Assembly: GCA_016282015.1 (NCBI GenBank)
Contig: JAEEJS010000003.1
Coordinates: 1-40,823, forward strand
DNA from: Bacteroidales bacterium
Lineage (GTDB): Bacteria > Bacteroidota > Bacteroidia > Bacteroidales > F082
Direction of reading: 5' to 3'
Length of the DNA stretch: 40,823 nt
Position 1 is the first letter of the stretch. Each line of letters starts with the position of its first letter. Shown piece after piece: positions 16,691 to 26,148 of the stretch. The notes under the pieces are model-generated. The model worked only from the letters and a program-made list of their open reading frames with translations. It had not been told where the DNA came from and searched no databases. The position numbers and the translations under genes were made by a program.

Positions 16691-16698
16691 TATTTTTG
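16691..16698 (+). promoter_or_regulatory. -7 promoter element of tRNA-Pro
   Basis: TATTTTTG followed by CA matches TAnnTTTG and lies 21 bp before the tRNA 5' end. No clear -33 TTTG is present at 19-21 bp spacing. Confidence 0.6.
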
Positions 16699-16718
16699 CA
16701 GTCCGAAAAAAACGGGTT

Positions 16719-16792
16719 CGGGATGTAGCGCAGCCCGGTAGCGCGCTTCGTTCGGGACGAAGAGGCCGCAAGTTCGAATCTTGTCATCCCGA
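16719..16792 (+). tRNA. tRNA-Pro (CGG)
   Basis: 74 nt that fold as a cloverleaf. Acceptor CGGGATG pairs with CATCCCG. The D-arm is GCGC/GCGC, the anticodon stem CTTCG/CGAAG with loop TTCGGGA (anticodon CGG at 16753-16755), and the T-arm GCAAG-TTCGAAT-CTTGT. The discriminator is A and CCA is not encoded. It reads CCG codons. Confidence 0.97.
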
Positions 16793-16793
16793 C

Positions 16794-16825
16794 AAAAAAA
16801 AGTCAGCTGGAAAGCTGACTTTTTT
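16794..16825 (+). terminator. Rho-independent terminator of tRNA-Pro
   Basis: The stem AGTCAGCT (16801-16808) pairs with AGCTGACT (16813-16820) across a GGAA loop, extended by A-tract/T-tract pairing and followed by a T-run. The T-run leads straight into a heptad array. Confidence 0.9.
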
Positions 16826-16909
16826 AGTCTTTAGTCTTTAGTTTTTAGTCTTTAGACTCTAGTCTTCAGTCGATGTGTTCATTATTATTACGCTAGCGAC
16901 TAACGACTA
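16823..16909 (+). repeat. Heptad array (TTTAGTC type) with inverted second arm
   Basis: Seven or so tandem units of TTTAGTC with drift (TTTAGTT, TTTAGAC, TCTAGTC, TTCAGTC) run to ~16873. After a short AT-rich spacer, inverted units CGACTAA and CGACTA occupy 16891-16909. The inverted arm supplies the TAG stop of the small lipoprotein gene on the minus strand. The 17-mer CTAGCGACTAACGACTA (16893-16909) recurs in reverse complement at 34111-34127. Confidence 0.8.
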
Positions 16910-17050
16910 TTTAAACCGTGAGCAACTCCCGCAATCCTTACCGTTTTTTTGATAATTACTCGGCTCGTATGCTCTCGAACACGATACAAATATTATTGAT
17001 AACACGCTAATTATCAATAATAATCTAATAATATTTTTTTTCTTTTTCAT
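16907..17050 (-). CDS. Small predicted lipoprotein (47 residues)
   Basis: A short open frame begins at ATG 17050 with a basic start (MKKKKNIIR), a hydrophobic stretch and the lipobox FVSC (Cys24), giving a convincing lipoprotein signal. The mature part is only 24 residues and includes YEPSNYQKNGKDCGSCSRFK, with a C-x-x-C pair. No family is recognised. It lies ~92 bp downstream of the EnvC-like gene in the same direction, behind a heptad array and a hairpin, so it may be the last gene of that envelope operon. Its stop codon TAG falls in another heptad array. Signal and lipobox quality make it more than a chance frame, but expression is unproven. Confidence 0.6.
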   Translation of the reverse strand: MKKKKNIIRLLLIISVLSIIFVSCSRAYEPSNYQKNGKDCGSCSRFK

Positions 17051-17069
17051 ATCTTCTCTTTCAACTTTA

Positions 17070-17087
17070 GACGGTCGACCGACCGTC
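17070..17087. other. GC-rich hairpin
   Basis: GACGGTC, GACC, GACCGTC forms a 7-bp stem with a 4-nt loop between the EnvC-like gene and the small lipoprotein gene. No T-run follows on either strand, so it is not a standard terminator; it might be a processing or stability element. Confidence 0.4.
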
Positions 17088-17106
17088 TCTACTTCAATAC
17101 TATATA

Positions 17107-17152
17107 ACTGTCAACTTTCAACTATCAACTTTTAACTATCAACTATTTCAAC
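17107..17152 (-). repeat. Heptad array (TAGTTGA type) at the end of the EnvC-like gene
   Basis: Read on the minus strand, units TAGTTGA, TAGTTAA, AAGTTGA, TAGTTGA, AAGTTGA and CAGTTAT follow one another. The first unit contains the TAG stop codon of the EnvC-like gene (17143-17145). The units are close relatives of those after rlmH. Confidence 0.75.
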
Positions 17153-18318
17153 CATTTCTCCGGATTGGTGTTATTCTTATCGTTCCACACTTCAAAGTGC
17201 AAAGTGGTTACATTGTCGCTACTGCCAGTGTGAATCAAACCCAGCTTCTGCCCTGTCTTGACTTTGTCGCCGTTTTTCACATACACCTTGTCCAAATTGG
17301 CATAAAGTGTAAAATACAATCCGTGCCTCACCATCACCACATTGGTCAGTCCGGTGTTGAAAACTGTAGACACCTGTCCGTCAAACACGCAGAGGGCATC
17401 CGCTCCCTGTTCGGTGCTGATGTCTATGCCGTTGTTGAACACCACCACCTTGCTCTGAGTAGGATGAGGATTGTTGCCGTATTTCTTGGTAACAACGCCT
17501 TTTGCCACCGGCCACGGCAGCTTGCCTTTGTTGCTCTCAAAGGTGGCCGACAGCTTGGTGTCGACAGTGGCGTCGGCTTTGCGTTTGGCCACTTCGTCGG
17601 CTATAATCTTCTTGATTCTGGCCTGAAGTTCCTTAGTCTCCTTCTCTTTCTGCGAAATCTCTTTCTTGATTTTTTTCTCCTGTTTTTTGAGCTTGGCCAC
17701 CTTGTCGTTGAGCGCCTTTTTGTCTTTGTTCAAAGCCTCCCGCTGCTTGTTTTGCTCATTTTTCAAGGCTTCTATGCGCTTTTTATCGGCCTCGTTCCGG
17801 TCGATACGCTTCTTGATGTCGGCTTTGGTATCGTCAATCTCCTGCATCTTATGCTTGAGTAGATCCTGAAACTGTTGGAGATACCTCATCCTGCGTATGG
17901 CCTGGTTGAAATCGTCCGACGAGAAGATAAAAATCAAATTGTTGATATTGTTTCGGTTACGATAAGCTATTTCCAAAAGCTCGGCATACTCCTGACGGCT
18001 TTTCTGCAACTCGTTTTGCAGGTTGTTGATGTCCGACTTGTAGGCCTTGGTCGATTTGTTGAGATTGTCGAGTTGTTTGTTGTAGGTGGCTATAAGGTCG
18101 TCCCTTTGCTTGATTTGGGCTTGTAAAAGTTCCACTTCCTGCAAGGTAGTCTCCTTGTTTTTGGAGGTTTGTTTGAGCAGATTTTGCGAGGTCTTGATAT
18201 CTTCCTGAAGCTTGTTGACACGTTTCTCCAAGTCGGAGGCGCTTTGGGCCAAACCGACCGTACTGAATAGAAACATCATCAGCAGCGGCAGAATCGGATA
18301 TGTGTTTTTAAGCCTCAT
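17143..18318 (-). CDS. EnvC-like murein hydrolase activator (degenerate M23/LytM)
   Basis: 391 residues: signal peptide (cleaved after GLAQ), a long Lys/Glu-rich coiled coil (~25-245) and a C-terminal LytM/M23 domain (~265-391). Active M23 peptidases hold zinc with H...D and HxH; here the first site reads FNNGIDIS (Asn in place of His) and the later one reads TLYANL, though LHFEVW is kept. The domain should therefore be inactive and act like EnvC, activating a cell-wall amidase during division. It overlaps the DUF4292 gene by 4 nt, and the order flippase, dut, TPR, DUF4292, EnvC is common in Bacteroidales. Its stop codon is inside a heptad array. Confidence 0.9.
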   Translation of the reverse strand: MRLKNTYPILPLLMMFLFSTVGLAQSASDLEKRVNKLQEDIKTSQNLLKQTSKNKETTLQEVELLQAQIKQRDDLIATYNKQLDNLNKSTKAYKSDINNLQNELQKSRQEYAELLEIAYRNRNNINNLIFIFSSDDFNQAIRRMRYLQQFQDLLKHKMQEIDDTKADIKKRIDRNEADKKRIEALKNEQNKQREALNKDKKALNDKVAKLKKQEKKIKKEISQKEKETKELQARIKKIIADEVAKRKADATVDTKLSATFESNKGKLPWPVAKGVVTKKYGNNPHPTQSKVVVFNNGIDISTEQGADALCVFDGQVSTVFNTGLTNVVMVRHGLYFTLYANLDKVYVKNGDKVKTGQKLGLIHTGSSDNVTTLHFEVWNDKNNTNPEKWLK

Positions 18319-19136
18319 CTGTAGATTCTGTCGTACTTTTTAGGAACATTGAAATTGAATTCCAAATTGTCGTTTTCAACAATGTTGGAATAGGAAATGT
18401 TGGCTTTCATGTAAATATCTCCGCGAACCGTGATGTCGATTTTAGTAGGTATGTATTTCCCGTTCACCAGCTCGAAATCGGAATATTCCACGTCTATCTT
18501 ACGCTTGTCGTTGTTGTATTCCTTGATGTAATATTTGGTGATTTTGAACAGGTCCGGGTCTATCCAGATGTCTTTCATCATCACTTTCCACTCATTATCG
18601 CTATGCTTGATAGACTTTTTCAATTCTTTGGAAATCAGCAGATTATACTGACCGTTATCGATAGCGACATTGTAATCGTCTTCTTCGCGCAGGTTGATGT
18701 CGTTGCCTACAAGTATAGCCTGAATAAACTGAATGGAGGTGATCATTGGCGAGAAGTCCTCGAAACTGCCTATGTCTTCGCGAAGATAAGTCTTGTCGTT
18801 GCGGTTAAGCATGAACACCGAGTCGGGAGTAATCTTCACTCTCATCATTTCCACGCCAAGCGGCAGTGAAAAGCTCATCCAGACTATGCTGTCCTTTTGC
18901 ATCCTAAGCTGTCCTTTCACGGTGAAATTCTTGCCTTTAGCGTCAATTTTGGCATTCAGCTTGGCTTGCAAATAATTGAAGTCGAACTGATGGTTTTCCA
19001 CCTCCTTGATCAGACGCGAGGCGGTAAACTCGCGCAAACTCTTCTTGGCTACCGATTTTGACGATTTACAGCTTGTTCCAGCCAAGGCCATAACCAAGGC
19101 AGCCAACATCAGAAATATGTGAATCTTTCTATTCAT
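18315..19136 (-). CDS. DUF4292 lipoprotein
   Basis: 273 residues with a lipoprotein signal (lipobox GTSC, Cys23). The rest matches DUF4292 proteins of Bacteroidota: FNYLQAKLNAKIDAKGKNF, LRMQKDSIVWMSFSLPLGVE and DSVFMLNRNDKTYL. The fold is thought to be related to LolA/LolB lipoprotein carriers, but no function is established. It overlaps both neighbours (8 nt with the TPR gene, 4 nt with the EnvC-like gene), so these three genes are translationally coupled and probably act together in outer-envelope assembly (inference). Confidence 0.88.
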   Translation of the reverse strand: MNRKIHIFLMLAALVMALAGTSCKSSKSVAKKSLREFTASRLIKEVENHQFDFNYLQAKLNAKIDAKGKNFTVKGQLRMQKDSIVWMSFSLPLGVEMMRVKITPDSVFMLNRNDKTYLREDIGSFEDFSPMITSIQFIQAILVGNDINLREEDDYNVAIDNGQYNLLISKELKKSIKHSDNEWKVMMKDIWIDPDLFKITKYYIKEYNNDKRKIDVEYSDFELVNGKYIPTKIDITVRGDIYMKANISYSNIVENDNLEFNFNVPKKYDRIYR

Positions 19137-20868
19137 AAAGTTTCTCGTCTTTTATCTTTTGCTCCAGAAATTCCGATACCTCTCCCCCAGCCTTTACAGC
19201 CTTCTTCCAGTTCTTGACAGCGCCTTTGGTATCGCCCAGTTTGAACAGAATGTCGCCGTAATGTTCATAATTTATGCCCTGTGGGTTTTTGTCGTATTTG
19301 AAGACCTTTTCCATATACTTCTTAGCCTCGGGATAACGCCCTGATTTGTAGAGAACCCAAGCGTAGGTGTCGAGATAAACGGCATTCTTAGGCTCGGCTT
19401 TTATGGTCTTTTCAGACATCTGCAACGCAAGCTCCAGGTCTTTGTTATCAAGCGACAGATAGTAAGCGTAATTGTTCAGTACATAAAAGTTGTCAGGGTC
19501 GGCTCTTAAAACTCTGTCGTATGCCTCGTAAGTTTTCTGCTTGTTGCCCATCTGATTGTAAGCGTCGCCGATGTAAATGTCGAAATTCTTCGTGAGGTCC
19601 CTGTTTGCTGACAGTTTTCGACCTTTCTCAAGCGTTGTCACACAGTCTTCGTAATCCTTAAGGTTGAAAAATGCTATTCCTTGGAATAAATAAAACAACG
19701 GCTGTTCGGGATATAACGATAAGGCTTTTTGGGTGTCTTCAATGACATCCTTATACTCATTGAGTTCGACGTCGCAGAATGTAAGCTGGTAAAGCGACGC
19801 GAAGTTGGTGTTGTCTTTTTCGACTGCCTGATGGAAATACGATTTAGCCTGTCTGTAGTCGTTCATATTCATGCAAGACACGCCCATTATGTAATAACCG
19901 ATATTTTTTTCCGGGTATGTCTGTATGAATGCCTGTCCGACTTCCACTGCATGTGACACCTTCAATCCATCCTTGCTTTTTTCATTCTGAGCAGACCAGA
20001 TCTCGTAAATTTGAGCCTTTGTTTCATAATCTAGATTCGGATTTTTTATAGCTAAAACGAACTCGCGGAAAGCGTTTTCAGTATCGCCTATGCTCATGTA
20101 ATAATCCATCAACGAGACGTTGATATATTGATTATCAGGCTCTAACTCTTTGATTTTCAGATATTGCTTATAGGCGTCCACCTTGCGGTTGGCTTTACGG
20201 TAAGCCTCGGCCAAAAGAGCTCTGTAGCGGGTGTCGTCGGGAATGTATTCCACAAGTTTCTCGAGCTCTTCTATCATCTTGTCCATCCTGCCCTGCTCTT
20301 TGTAAATCTCGGCTTTTTGAAGAGTGATATACTCATTTTTGCCCACCTGTTCCTCCAATTGGTCGAGTTTGACGATTACCTTGTCGTATTCGCCAATGCG
20401 AAGCAGCATGTCGATGTAGGCTTCAAGATACTCCATATTGCTAGGATCATCTTCGAGCAGCTTGTCGTAGATGTCCATAAACGCTTGGTAATCGGAATTT
20501 TGCAGATAAAACTGCGCAAGTCTGATTTGATACCATTTGTTCTCAGGCTGAAGATTGCAAGCCTGCTCTATCATGCTGAAGGCTTCAGTGCTGCGTCCTG
20601 CCTGCTGGTAAAGCTCCGACAGTTCGAACATGCTGGCATCGTCCTCATTGTAATATCTGAGGGCCTGTTCGAAGTTGTAGATGGCCTGAGGGTAGTTTTC
20701 GTTGTATTTTTCCTCAAGACCTTGAGAGAAATACTCGGCGTTCTTGGCCAAATCCTGTCGCACCAGGCTGTCTGCCGGCATCTCCTGCATCACAGGCTCC
20801 CCGCTCTGAGCGAAACCCGCTACAGAAAAAGCCAGAACGCAAACTAATAATGCTAATCTTATCTTCAT
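19129..20868 (-). CDS. Exported tetratricopeptide repeat protein
   Basis: 579 residues from the ATG at 20868, chosen because a signal peptide (MKIRLALLVCVLAFSVAGFA) starts there; an upstream in-frame start at 20901 would put an untypical leader before it. The mature protein is almost wholly TPR helices, about a dozen repeats with typical spacing (for example YPQAIYNFEQALRYY, YAYYLSLDNKDLELALQMSE). Such proteins act as periplasmic scaffolds. It follows dut by 13 bp and overlaps the DUF4292 gene by 8 nt. The partner is unknown; conserved neighbourhood suggests a shared envelope role with DUF4292 and EnvC. Confidence 0.88.
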   Translation of the reverse strand: MKIRLALLVCVLAFSVAGFAQSGEPVMQEMPADSLVRQDLAKNAEYFSQGLEEKYNENYPQAIYNFEQALRYYNEDDASMFELSELYQQAGRSTEAFSMIEQACNLQPENKWYQIRLAQFYLQNSDYQAFMDIYDKLLEDDPSNMEYLEAYIDMLLRIGEYDKVIVKLDQLEEQVGKNEYITLQKAEIYKEQGRMDKMIEELEKLVEYIPDDTRYRALLAEAYRKANRKVDAYKQYLKIKELEPDNQYINVSLMDYYMSIGDTENAFREFVLAIKNPNLDYETKAQIYEIWSAQNEKSKDGLKVSHAVEVGQAFIQTYPEKNIGYYIMGVSCMNMNDYRQAKSYFHQAVEKDNTNFASLYQLTFCDVELNEYKDVIEDTQKALSLYPEQPLFYLFQGIAFFNLKDYEDCVTTLEKGRKLSANRDLTKNFDIYIGDAYNQMGNKQKTYEAYDRVLRADPDNFYVLNNYAYYLSLDNKDLELALQMSEKTIKAEPKNAVYLDTYAWVLYKSGRYPEAKKYMEKVFKYDKNPQGINYEHYGDILFKLGDTKGAVKNWKKAVKAGGEVSEFLEQKIKDEKLYE

Positions 20869-20881
20869 AAAATATAAAACT

Positions 20882-21316
20882 CTAAACTCCAGTATGTCCA
20901 AAGCCTCCGGCGCCGCGTTCGGTATCGCTTAATGTCTCCACTTCGACCACTTCCATCTGTTCGTGCTTTGCAATCACCAGCTGGGCTATGCGGTCGCCGC
21001 TCTTGATGACGAAATCGGTGTCAGACAGGTTGATGAGAATCACCTTCACCTCTCCCCTGTAGTCGGCGTCAATGGTGCCCGGGGAGTTCAACACTGTGAT
21101 GCCGCTCTTGATGGCCAAACCGCTGCGTGGACGCACCTGTCCTTCGTAGCCTACCGGAATCTCCATGAAAAGTCCGGTGGGTACCAAAGCGCGTTGCATA
21201 GGCTTTATAACCAATTCTCCATCTGGAAGATATGCTCTCAAATCCATGCCGGCCGAGTTGACGGTCTCGTAGCATGGCATAGCGTTATCCGATTTGTTAA
21301 CAATCTGTAATCTCAT
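20882..21316 (-). CDS. dut: dUTP diphosphatase
   Basis: 144 residues. This trimeric enzyme hydrolyses dUTP to dUMP and diphosphate, keeping uracil out of DNA and supplying dUMP for dTMP synthesis. All five motifs are present: [42 protein letters not shown] and [10 protein letters not shown] (the P-loop-like C-terminus; GFGHTG in place of GFGSTG). It overlaps the flippase gene by 4 nt and sits in the envelope operon, as is usual in Bacteroidales. Confidence 0.97.
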   Translation of the reverse strand: MRLQIVNKSDNAMPCYETVNSAGMDLRAYLPDGELVIKPMQRALVPTGLFMEIPVGYEGQVRPRSGLAIKSGITVLNSPGTIDADYRGEVKVILINLSDTDFVIKSGDRIAQLVIAKHEQMEVVEVETLSDTERGAGGFGHTGV

Positions 21317-22818
21317 ATTTTCAAAGGATTTTTACGTTCTGCGATTATAACTGTGGCAATGTATGCCAATATCAAAGCTGTGTTGATGGCCAGACGTACC
21401 GGCAGGCTGTGGAAAATGAACATGGTGCTCAGCATGTAAATGCCTATGGCAAAGGCTATGTATAGCACGATTCTGCCCACCTGATATGGGACCGGGAACA
21501 CTTTCTGACCCCAGAAATATGACACCAGCATCATCACAGTGTAACAGGCCAGATGGGCTATGGCGGCGCCAAGGTATCCTATGCGTGGCACCAAGACAAA
21601 CAGGCAAAGCAAGGTTACGCTTGCTCCGATTATTGATATGACTGTGCCTGAAAAAGTTCTGTCTGTAAGTTTGAACCAAATGGAAAGGTTGAAAACTATG
21701 CCGTAGAACATATTGGCTATCAAGACAATAGGCACTATGACCAAGCCCTCGTGATAAGCCGAACCCTTGCTGCCGGCAAAGTATTTCAGAATGTCTATGT
21801 ACAACATCACTCCAAGGAAAATCAGCAGGCAGAACACCACAAAATACGTCATCACCTTGGCGTAAAGCTCTGGGGCGTTTCGGTCTTTGGCCTTGCCGAA
21901 GAAAAAAGGCTCGGAGGCGTAACGGAACATCTGAATGAAGATGGTCATAAGCACTGCCAGCTTGAAGTTGGCGCCATAGATTCCCAATTGCTGAAGGGCG
22001 TACTCCTCACCTGTCATGTCGAGAGTCGTCAGCACGTCGGTTGAGGGTATGGGAGTGAGATATTTTATCAAGATCTTGTCGGCCACCTCGTTGACCATGC
22101 CGACTAAATTGATGAGCAAAATCGGGATGGCGTATGCCAGCATAGGGCGGATGAGGCTTTTGTCAAGCTCGAAACGGAAGCCCTTGAACTGTGGGAGCAG
22201 CAGTATCAAACTCAGCAAGCTCGATAGCACGTTGGAAACCAGAACCCAGATGAGCATTCCGGCCTGAGTGCCGAACAGTTTGTACGAAAGAGACAATGCC
22301 GTTTGAGGAATAACCAAGAGGAAAAACAGGTTAAGGCCTACATTCAGTGTGACATTTGCAATCTTGATGATGGTAAACAGCTTGGCCTGGTTGTTTCTTC
22401 TGAGTTTGGCAAAGGGAACGGCTGTCAGTGCGTCCAAAGCCACGATTATGCCAAGAAACAGCACATACTGTGTGTTATGCTCGTACTTTATAAGTTGGGC
22501 AAAATCCTTGTGAAATAAGCCGAACAGCACCAAAAACAAAGTAGTGGTGATAATGATGCAAGAGACTATGTTGTTGAAAACCTTATCGGCATCCTCCTTG
22601 TGAGAATAGCGGAAAAAAGTGGTCTCCATGCCGTATGTCAAAAGGGCCAAAAGAAAAGCAATCCAAGCGTAAAGGTCGGTAATCTGACCGTAGACGCCTG
22701 CAATGAAAACGCGCACATATAACGGAACCAATAAGTAATTAAGCAGACGCGGCACTATGGTCCCCATGCCGTAAATCACTGTCTGTCCCGCTAAGGCTTT
22801 AATAGGATTTGAACTCAT
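21313..22818 (-). CDS. Oligosaccharide flippase (polysaccharide biosynthesis protein, MOP superfamily)
   Basis: 501 residues with about 14 predicted membrane helices and an N-terminus ([20 protein letters not shown]) typical of Wzx-like MATE/MOP flippases. Such proteins move lipid-linked glycans across the inner membrane. The Bacteroidales gene next to dut is conserved, but its substrate is not assigned; no glycosyltransferase cluster is nearby. It heads the minus-strand operon, with TAAATTTGC upstream as a likely promoter. Confidence 0.88.
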   Translation of the reverse strand: MSSNPIKALAGQTVIYGMGTIVPRLLNYLLVPLYVRVFIAGVYGQITDLYAWIAFLLALLTYGMETTFFRYSHKEDADKVFNNIVSCIIITTTLFLVLFGLFHKDFAQLIKYEHNTQYVLFLGIIVALDALTAVPFAKLRRNNQAKLFTIIKIANVTLNVGLNLFFLLVIPQTALSLSYKLFGTQAGMLIWVLVSNVLSSLLSLILLLPQFKGFRFELDKSLIRPMLAYAIPILLINLVGMVNEVADKILIKYLTPIPSTDVLTTLDMTGEEYALQQLGIYGANFKLAVLMTIFIQMFRYASEPFFFGKAKDRNAPELYAKVMTYFVVFCLLIFLGVMLYIDILKYFAGSKGSAYHEGLVIVPIVLIANMFYGIVFNLSIWFKLTDRTFSGTVISIIGASVTLLCLFVLVPRIGYLGAAIAHLACYTVMMLVSYFWGQKVFPVPYQVGRIVLYIAFAIGIYMLSTMFIFHSLPVRLAINTALILAYIATVIIAERKNPLKI

Positions 22819-22842
22819 CTAAAAACTATAACAAAATTTCTG

Positions 22843-22850
22843 CAAATTTA
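22843..22850 (-). promoter_or_regulatory. -7 promoter element of the flippase-dut operon
   Basis: Minus-strand TAAATTTG followed by C matches TAnnTTTG, 25 bp before the flippase ATG and directly after the stop codon of the histidine kinase gene. The -33 element is not evident. Confidence 0.5.
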
Positions 22851-25121
22851 TTATTTTTCTTTCAAAATAGGTAAATCTATCGTAAAAACTGTACCGATTC
22901 CTTCCTGACTGGCCACAGTGATATTACCGCCCATGCCTTGGACTATGTCTTGAGAAACCGACAGTCCCACTCCCATACCGCTTGATTTTGTGGTGAAATT
23001 GGGGAAAAACACCTTGGCTTTGTCGGACTCTTTTATGCCACAGCCATTGTCAGAGATTTTAATCTTGTACCTCTCCCCTAAGCTGCTCAGAATCACCTCT
23101 ATATGGCCAATTTTGGAACTGCCTATAGCCTGTATGGCATTTTTGATTATGTTGCCGAACACTCGGCCCAGATTGTTCTTGTCGGCAAACATAGTCCAAG
23201 ATTGGTTTTCATCATAAATCAGGGCAATGCTGATGTTTTTCTCCACATCATAAAGATTGACCATGCTCTTCAATAGCTCACCCAAATCGAAGCTGACCGG
23301 ACTGTTGTCTGGCAGTTTGGCGTAGTTGGAATAGGCTGTTGCTATGGACGACAAGGTCTCAATCTGTTCCAGCAGCGACTGCAAAGTCTCTTTAAGGCTC
23401 TTTTCAAAGTTAGGATCCTTTCTGTCCCAAAGCATCTGCAAATACTCGATGTTCAGGCGCATAGGAGTGAGGGGGTTCTTGATTTCATGAGCCACCTGAC
23501 GGGCCATCTCGCGCCAGGCATTCTCACGTTCATTGCGTGCTATGCGGTTGGCTGCGTTCTCAAGCTGCCAGCGCATCTTGTTGTACTGCTCGATAAGTGC
23601 GCCTATCTCGTCGTTGCTTGTCCAGGGGATGGGCTTGTTGTCTACTCCGAAGTTGAGTTTTGCCATCTCGTCCTGAATCATCTTCAAAGGCTTCAGGGTG
23701 TTACGGGTGATCAGCAATACCACCGCAGACGATATGCATAGCAGAATGAAGATTATGTTGATGTATGTGAATACGAAGCTGGAAATCCTGTCGTCATATT
23801 CCGAATTTGAGTCGAAATAGGGGATGTTCATTATTCCAACCAGTTCGTTGTTTTTGTCGAGAATAGGGAAGTAGTAGCTGACACAACGCTCGTTTCCGTA
23901 GTATTCCGTCTGTGTGAAATAGCCGGCATTTTCCGTATAGATTGCGTTGAAGGCATTAAAGTCAATGGTTTGGGATTCAATGTTGATGAAATAATCGTCC
24001 AAAGTGGTATTGATGAGAATGCCGTCCAGATTGTAAATGTTAATGTCGCAAAGGAAAGCCTCCTTAATGTCGTTTATATAATCTTGATTGGTAAGGCTGT
24101 TTTCACTTTCAAGATTGATTTCCAAACGGTTGCGTATGATAATAGCCTGTTTGTATTGGCTGATTTGGGTCTTTTGAGTGAAGTTGTTCCTTAGGAAAAT
24201 AAAGGATGTGACACCTACCGCCAGAAAGGCGAAGGCCAGAGTCAGCAGAATGGTAAGCTGTATGCGGCCGTGGAAACTCTTTTTGAAAATACGGGTGCGG
24301 CCGTTTTGAAGATAAAGGTAAATGTAGTAGGATAGGAGAAGGGCAAAGAAAATCAAAGAGAAGGCAGCAACCAGACGCACCCAGCGTTCCGATTCGACAG
24401 ATACTACAACTGTCTTGTTGTTATCGAGGTTTTTGTAAAGATAATGTTTGAAGTGGTTCCCCTTGAAAATGCCAGCCTCCTGTGTGGCGAAATTATTCAG
24501 ATTGTTAGGATACAGATAGTAGCCGTATTTGTAGTCGAGAATATCGTTTTTATAAATTCCGAACGAATAGTTTTTAAGGTCTTTGACAATTGAGTTATCG
24601 AAAACCCTCTCTTTATAAAATTCAATAAATAGAGTCTGATTGTTTGGAAAATCGATGGATGAGATGTAATAGACATCGGTAGTCGGGTCGTCAATATGAA
24701 TCAGATTGCCGTCTATGTTTCTGATCAGATTTGTGTTGAGGATGTTGAAAAAATACTCTCCGCAGAGCAGCTCGGCATCGGTCGATTCTATTGTGAGGTA
24801 GGTTTGAACTGTGCAGAGTGTGGCTACACGGGAATAATAGTTCAGAGCCTGTATGTCGAAATAATTTTTGTCGAGATAGGAGAGGAGGCTGTCATCGGAT
24901 GGGAAACATTGTTTTGATGCCCAGACATTGATCAGAGAGTCGTTTTTGATTTTTTGGATGAGCGGAGCAACTCCAGTTTCAAAATTGCGGTCCCTCTCGT
25001 TTGAGACAGCCGACGCAAAATTTTTCATGGCCTTGTTTTCGCGGTCTTCGATTTTTGAGTTGACGAAGAGAGCGACTACTGCCAGAATAACTGCGATAAT
25101 TAATAAATGGTATTTTTTCAT
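22851..25121 (-). CDS. NtrY-like membrane sensor histidine kinase
   Basis: 756 residues from the ATG at 25121 (MKKYHLLIIAV); a TTG ten codons earlier is less likely. One N-terminal membrane helix, a ~230-residue outer sensory region, and further helices near 255-275, 298-320 and 445-470 precede a HAMP-like segment (TLKPLKMIQDEMAKLNFG). The HisKA motif QVAHEIKNPLTPMRLN carries the phosphorylated His545, and the ATPase domain shows NIIKNAIQAIG, DNGCGIKES and GMGVGLSVSQDIVQGMGG. The H-E-I-K-N-P-L-T-P form is typical of NtrY-type kinases. No response regulator is adjacent, so the partner and the signal are unknown. Confidence 0.92.
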   Translation of the reverse strand: MKKYHLLIIAVILAVVALFVNSKIEDRENKAMKNFASAVSNERDRNFETGVAPLIQKIKNDSLINVWASKQCFPSDDSLLSYLDKNYFDIQALNYYSRVATLCTVQTYLTIESTDAELLCGEYFFNILNTNLIRNIDGNLIHIDDPTTDVYYISSIDFPNNQTLFIEFYKERVFDNSIVKDLKNYSFGIYKNDILDYKYGYYLYPNNLNNFATQEAGIFKGNHFKHYLYKNLDNNKTVVVSVESERWVRLVAAFSLIFFALLLSYYIYLYLQNGRTRIFKKSFHGRIQLTILLTLAFAFLAVGVTSFIFLRNNFTQKTQISQYKQAIIIRNRLEINLESENSLTNQDYINDIKEAFLCDINIYNLDGILINTTLDDYFINIESQTIDFNAFNAIYTENAGYFTQTEYYGNERCVSYYFPILDKNNELVGIMNIPYFDSNSEYDDRISSFVFTYINIIFILLCISSAVVLLITRNTLKPLKMIQDEMAKLNFGVDNKPIPWTSNDEIGALIEQYNKMRWQLENAANRIARNERENAWREMARQVAHEIKNPLTPMRLNIEYLQMLWDRKDPNFEKSLKETLQSLLEQIETLSSIATAYSNYAKLPDNSPVSFDLGELLKSMVNLYDVEKNISIALIYDENQSWTMFADKNNLGRVFGNIIKNAIQAIGSSKIGHIEVILSSLGERYKIKISDNGCGIKESDKAKVFFPNFTTKSSGMGVGLSVSQDIVQGMGGNITVASQEGIGTVFTIDLPILKEK

Positions 25122-25245
25122 AGCTCCGATTTTTATCAAAAACTGTTCCAAAACTGCCTCGATTTAAGCCACTTTCCCGACTTTTTTGATACCCGAGTTC
25201 ATTTGAGAGGGAAAACGGCTTAAAACGGCTAAAAACCCGCAAAAA

Positions 25246-26118
25246 TCAAATTTTACGGAAAACATACACCAAACTCGAGTATTCTTTTGATTTCAATGCA
25301 AGCAGGTTGGATTTTTTGCCGATTATGATACCTTGGATAAACGAGTTGTTGTTGCCGGAATATTTTTCGCTCTCCATTGAGATGTAGAGTGAGTCCCAGA
25401 CAAGAGGATATATGGTTTCAAGGCTGAACTTGCCGTCAAATACGTTTTGAAGCGACTCTTTGTGGAAATGGTAAAGATGTCGGGGAACGTCGTAAGCGGC
25501 CCAATGATCCTTGTAAAAATGAGCGTCAAACGAATGGAAATTAGGCACTGCCACAACAAGTCTGCCTCCCGGTTTGAGCAGACGGTGAAGCTGTTGGGCG
25601 TGATATTTCAGATCCGGCACGTGTTCCAGCACATGCCACATGGTGATGATATCGAATGTGGAGTCGGGGAGGGCGAAGATTTCTTCTGGCGAAACTATGG
25701 TTTTGCCCAGTTTTTCAGAGGCAAGACTGCGGGCGTCTTCGCTGAGGTCGCAACCTGTGATGTCACAGCCTTTCCGCTTGGCGTAATGCAGGAAATCGCC
25801 TATTCCGCATCCAAAATCCAGAAGTTTAGGATTAGTCAGACCCTTGCAGGCCATTTTATATTTGTTGCGGATATTGACTCGTTTAACACGATTGTAAAGC
25901 CATGGCACCAGTCCCTTTTTGTGTTCGTTATGACTGAGATAATCGTCCGATTTATAATACTTTCCAATCTCGGAAGAATCTGGTCGTGGCATGGTGAACA
26001 GAAGATTGCAGTTTTCGCACTCTTGAATCTGGAAATCTTCCTGTGTCAGAAAGTAGTCTTTCAGTTTTAAATACAAATGCGTTTTCTCTGATTCGCAAAA
26101 CGGACATTTAATTTTCAT
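25246..26118 (-). CDS. Class I SAM-dependent methyltransferase with N-terminal zinc ribbon
   Basis: 290 residues. Cys5, Cys8, Cys34 and Cys37 form an N-terminal zinc-ribbon-like site. The SAM-binding motif I is LLDFGCGIGDFL (~100-110), with GCDLSED, IITMWHVLEHVPD and LKPGGRLVVAVPN following, as in Methyltransf_23 proteins. These often modify sugars or quinones; the substrate cannot be read here. It lies between the kinase and mnmG on the same strand, with a parS-like site just upstream of its start. The 124 bp downstream hold only a decamer repeat (AAAACGGCTT, AAAACGGCTA). Confidence 0.88.
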   Translation of the reverse strand: MKIKCPFCESEKTHLYLKLKDYFLTQEDFQIQECENCNLLFTMPRPDSSEIGKYYKSDDYLSHNEHKKGLVPWLYNRVKRVNIRNKYKMACKGLTNPKLLDFGCGIGDFLHYAKRKGCDITGCDLSEDARSLASEKLGKTIVSPEEIFALPDSTFDIITMWHVLEHVPDLKYHAQQLHRLLKPGGRLVVAVPNFHSFDAHFYKDHWAAYDVPRHLYHFHKESLQNVFDGKFSLETIYPLVWDSLYISMESEKYSGNNNSFIQGIIIGKKSNLLALKSKEYSSLVYVFRKI

Positions 26119-26148
26119 AATATCTATCAGTTTAGTTATTTACAAAAT

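Noticed and set aside
16823..17152. Possible CRISPR array
   Set aside because: The repeats are 7-bp degenerate units without unique spacers, and no cas genes are present.
17143..18318. Active M23 endopeptidase
   Set aside because: Zinc ligands are replaced (Asn for the first His, YANL where an HxH partner is expected), so the EnvC-type activator reading is preferred.
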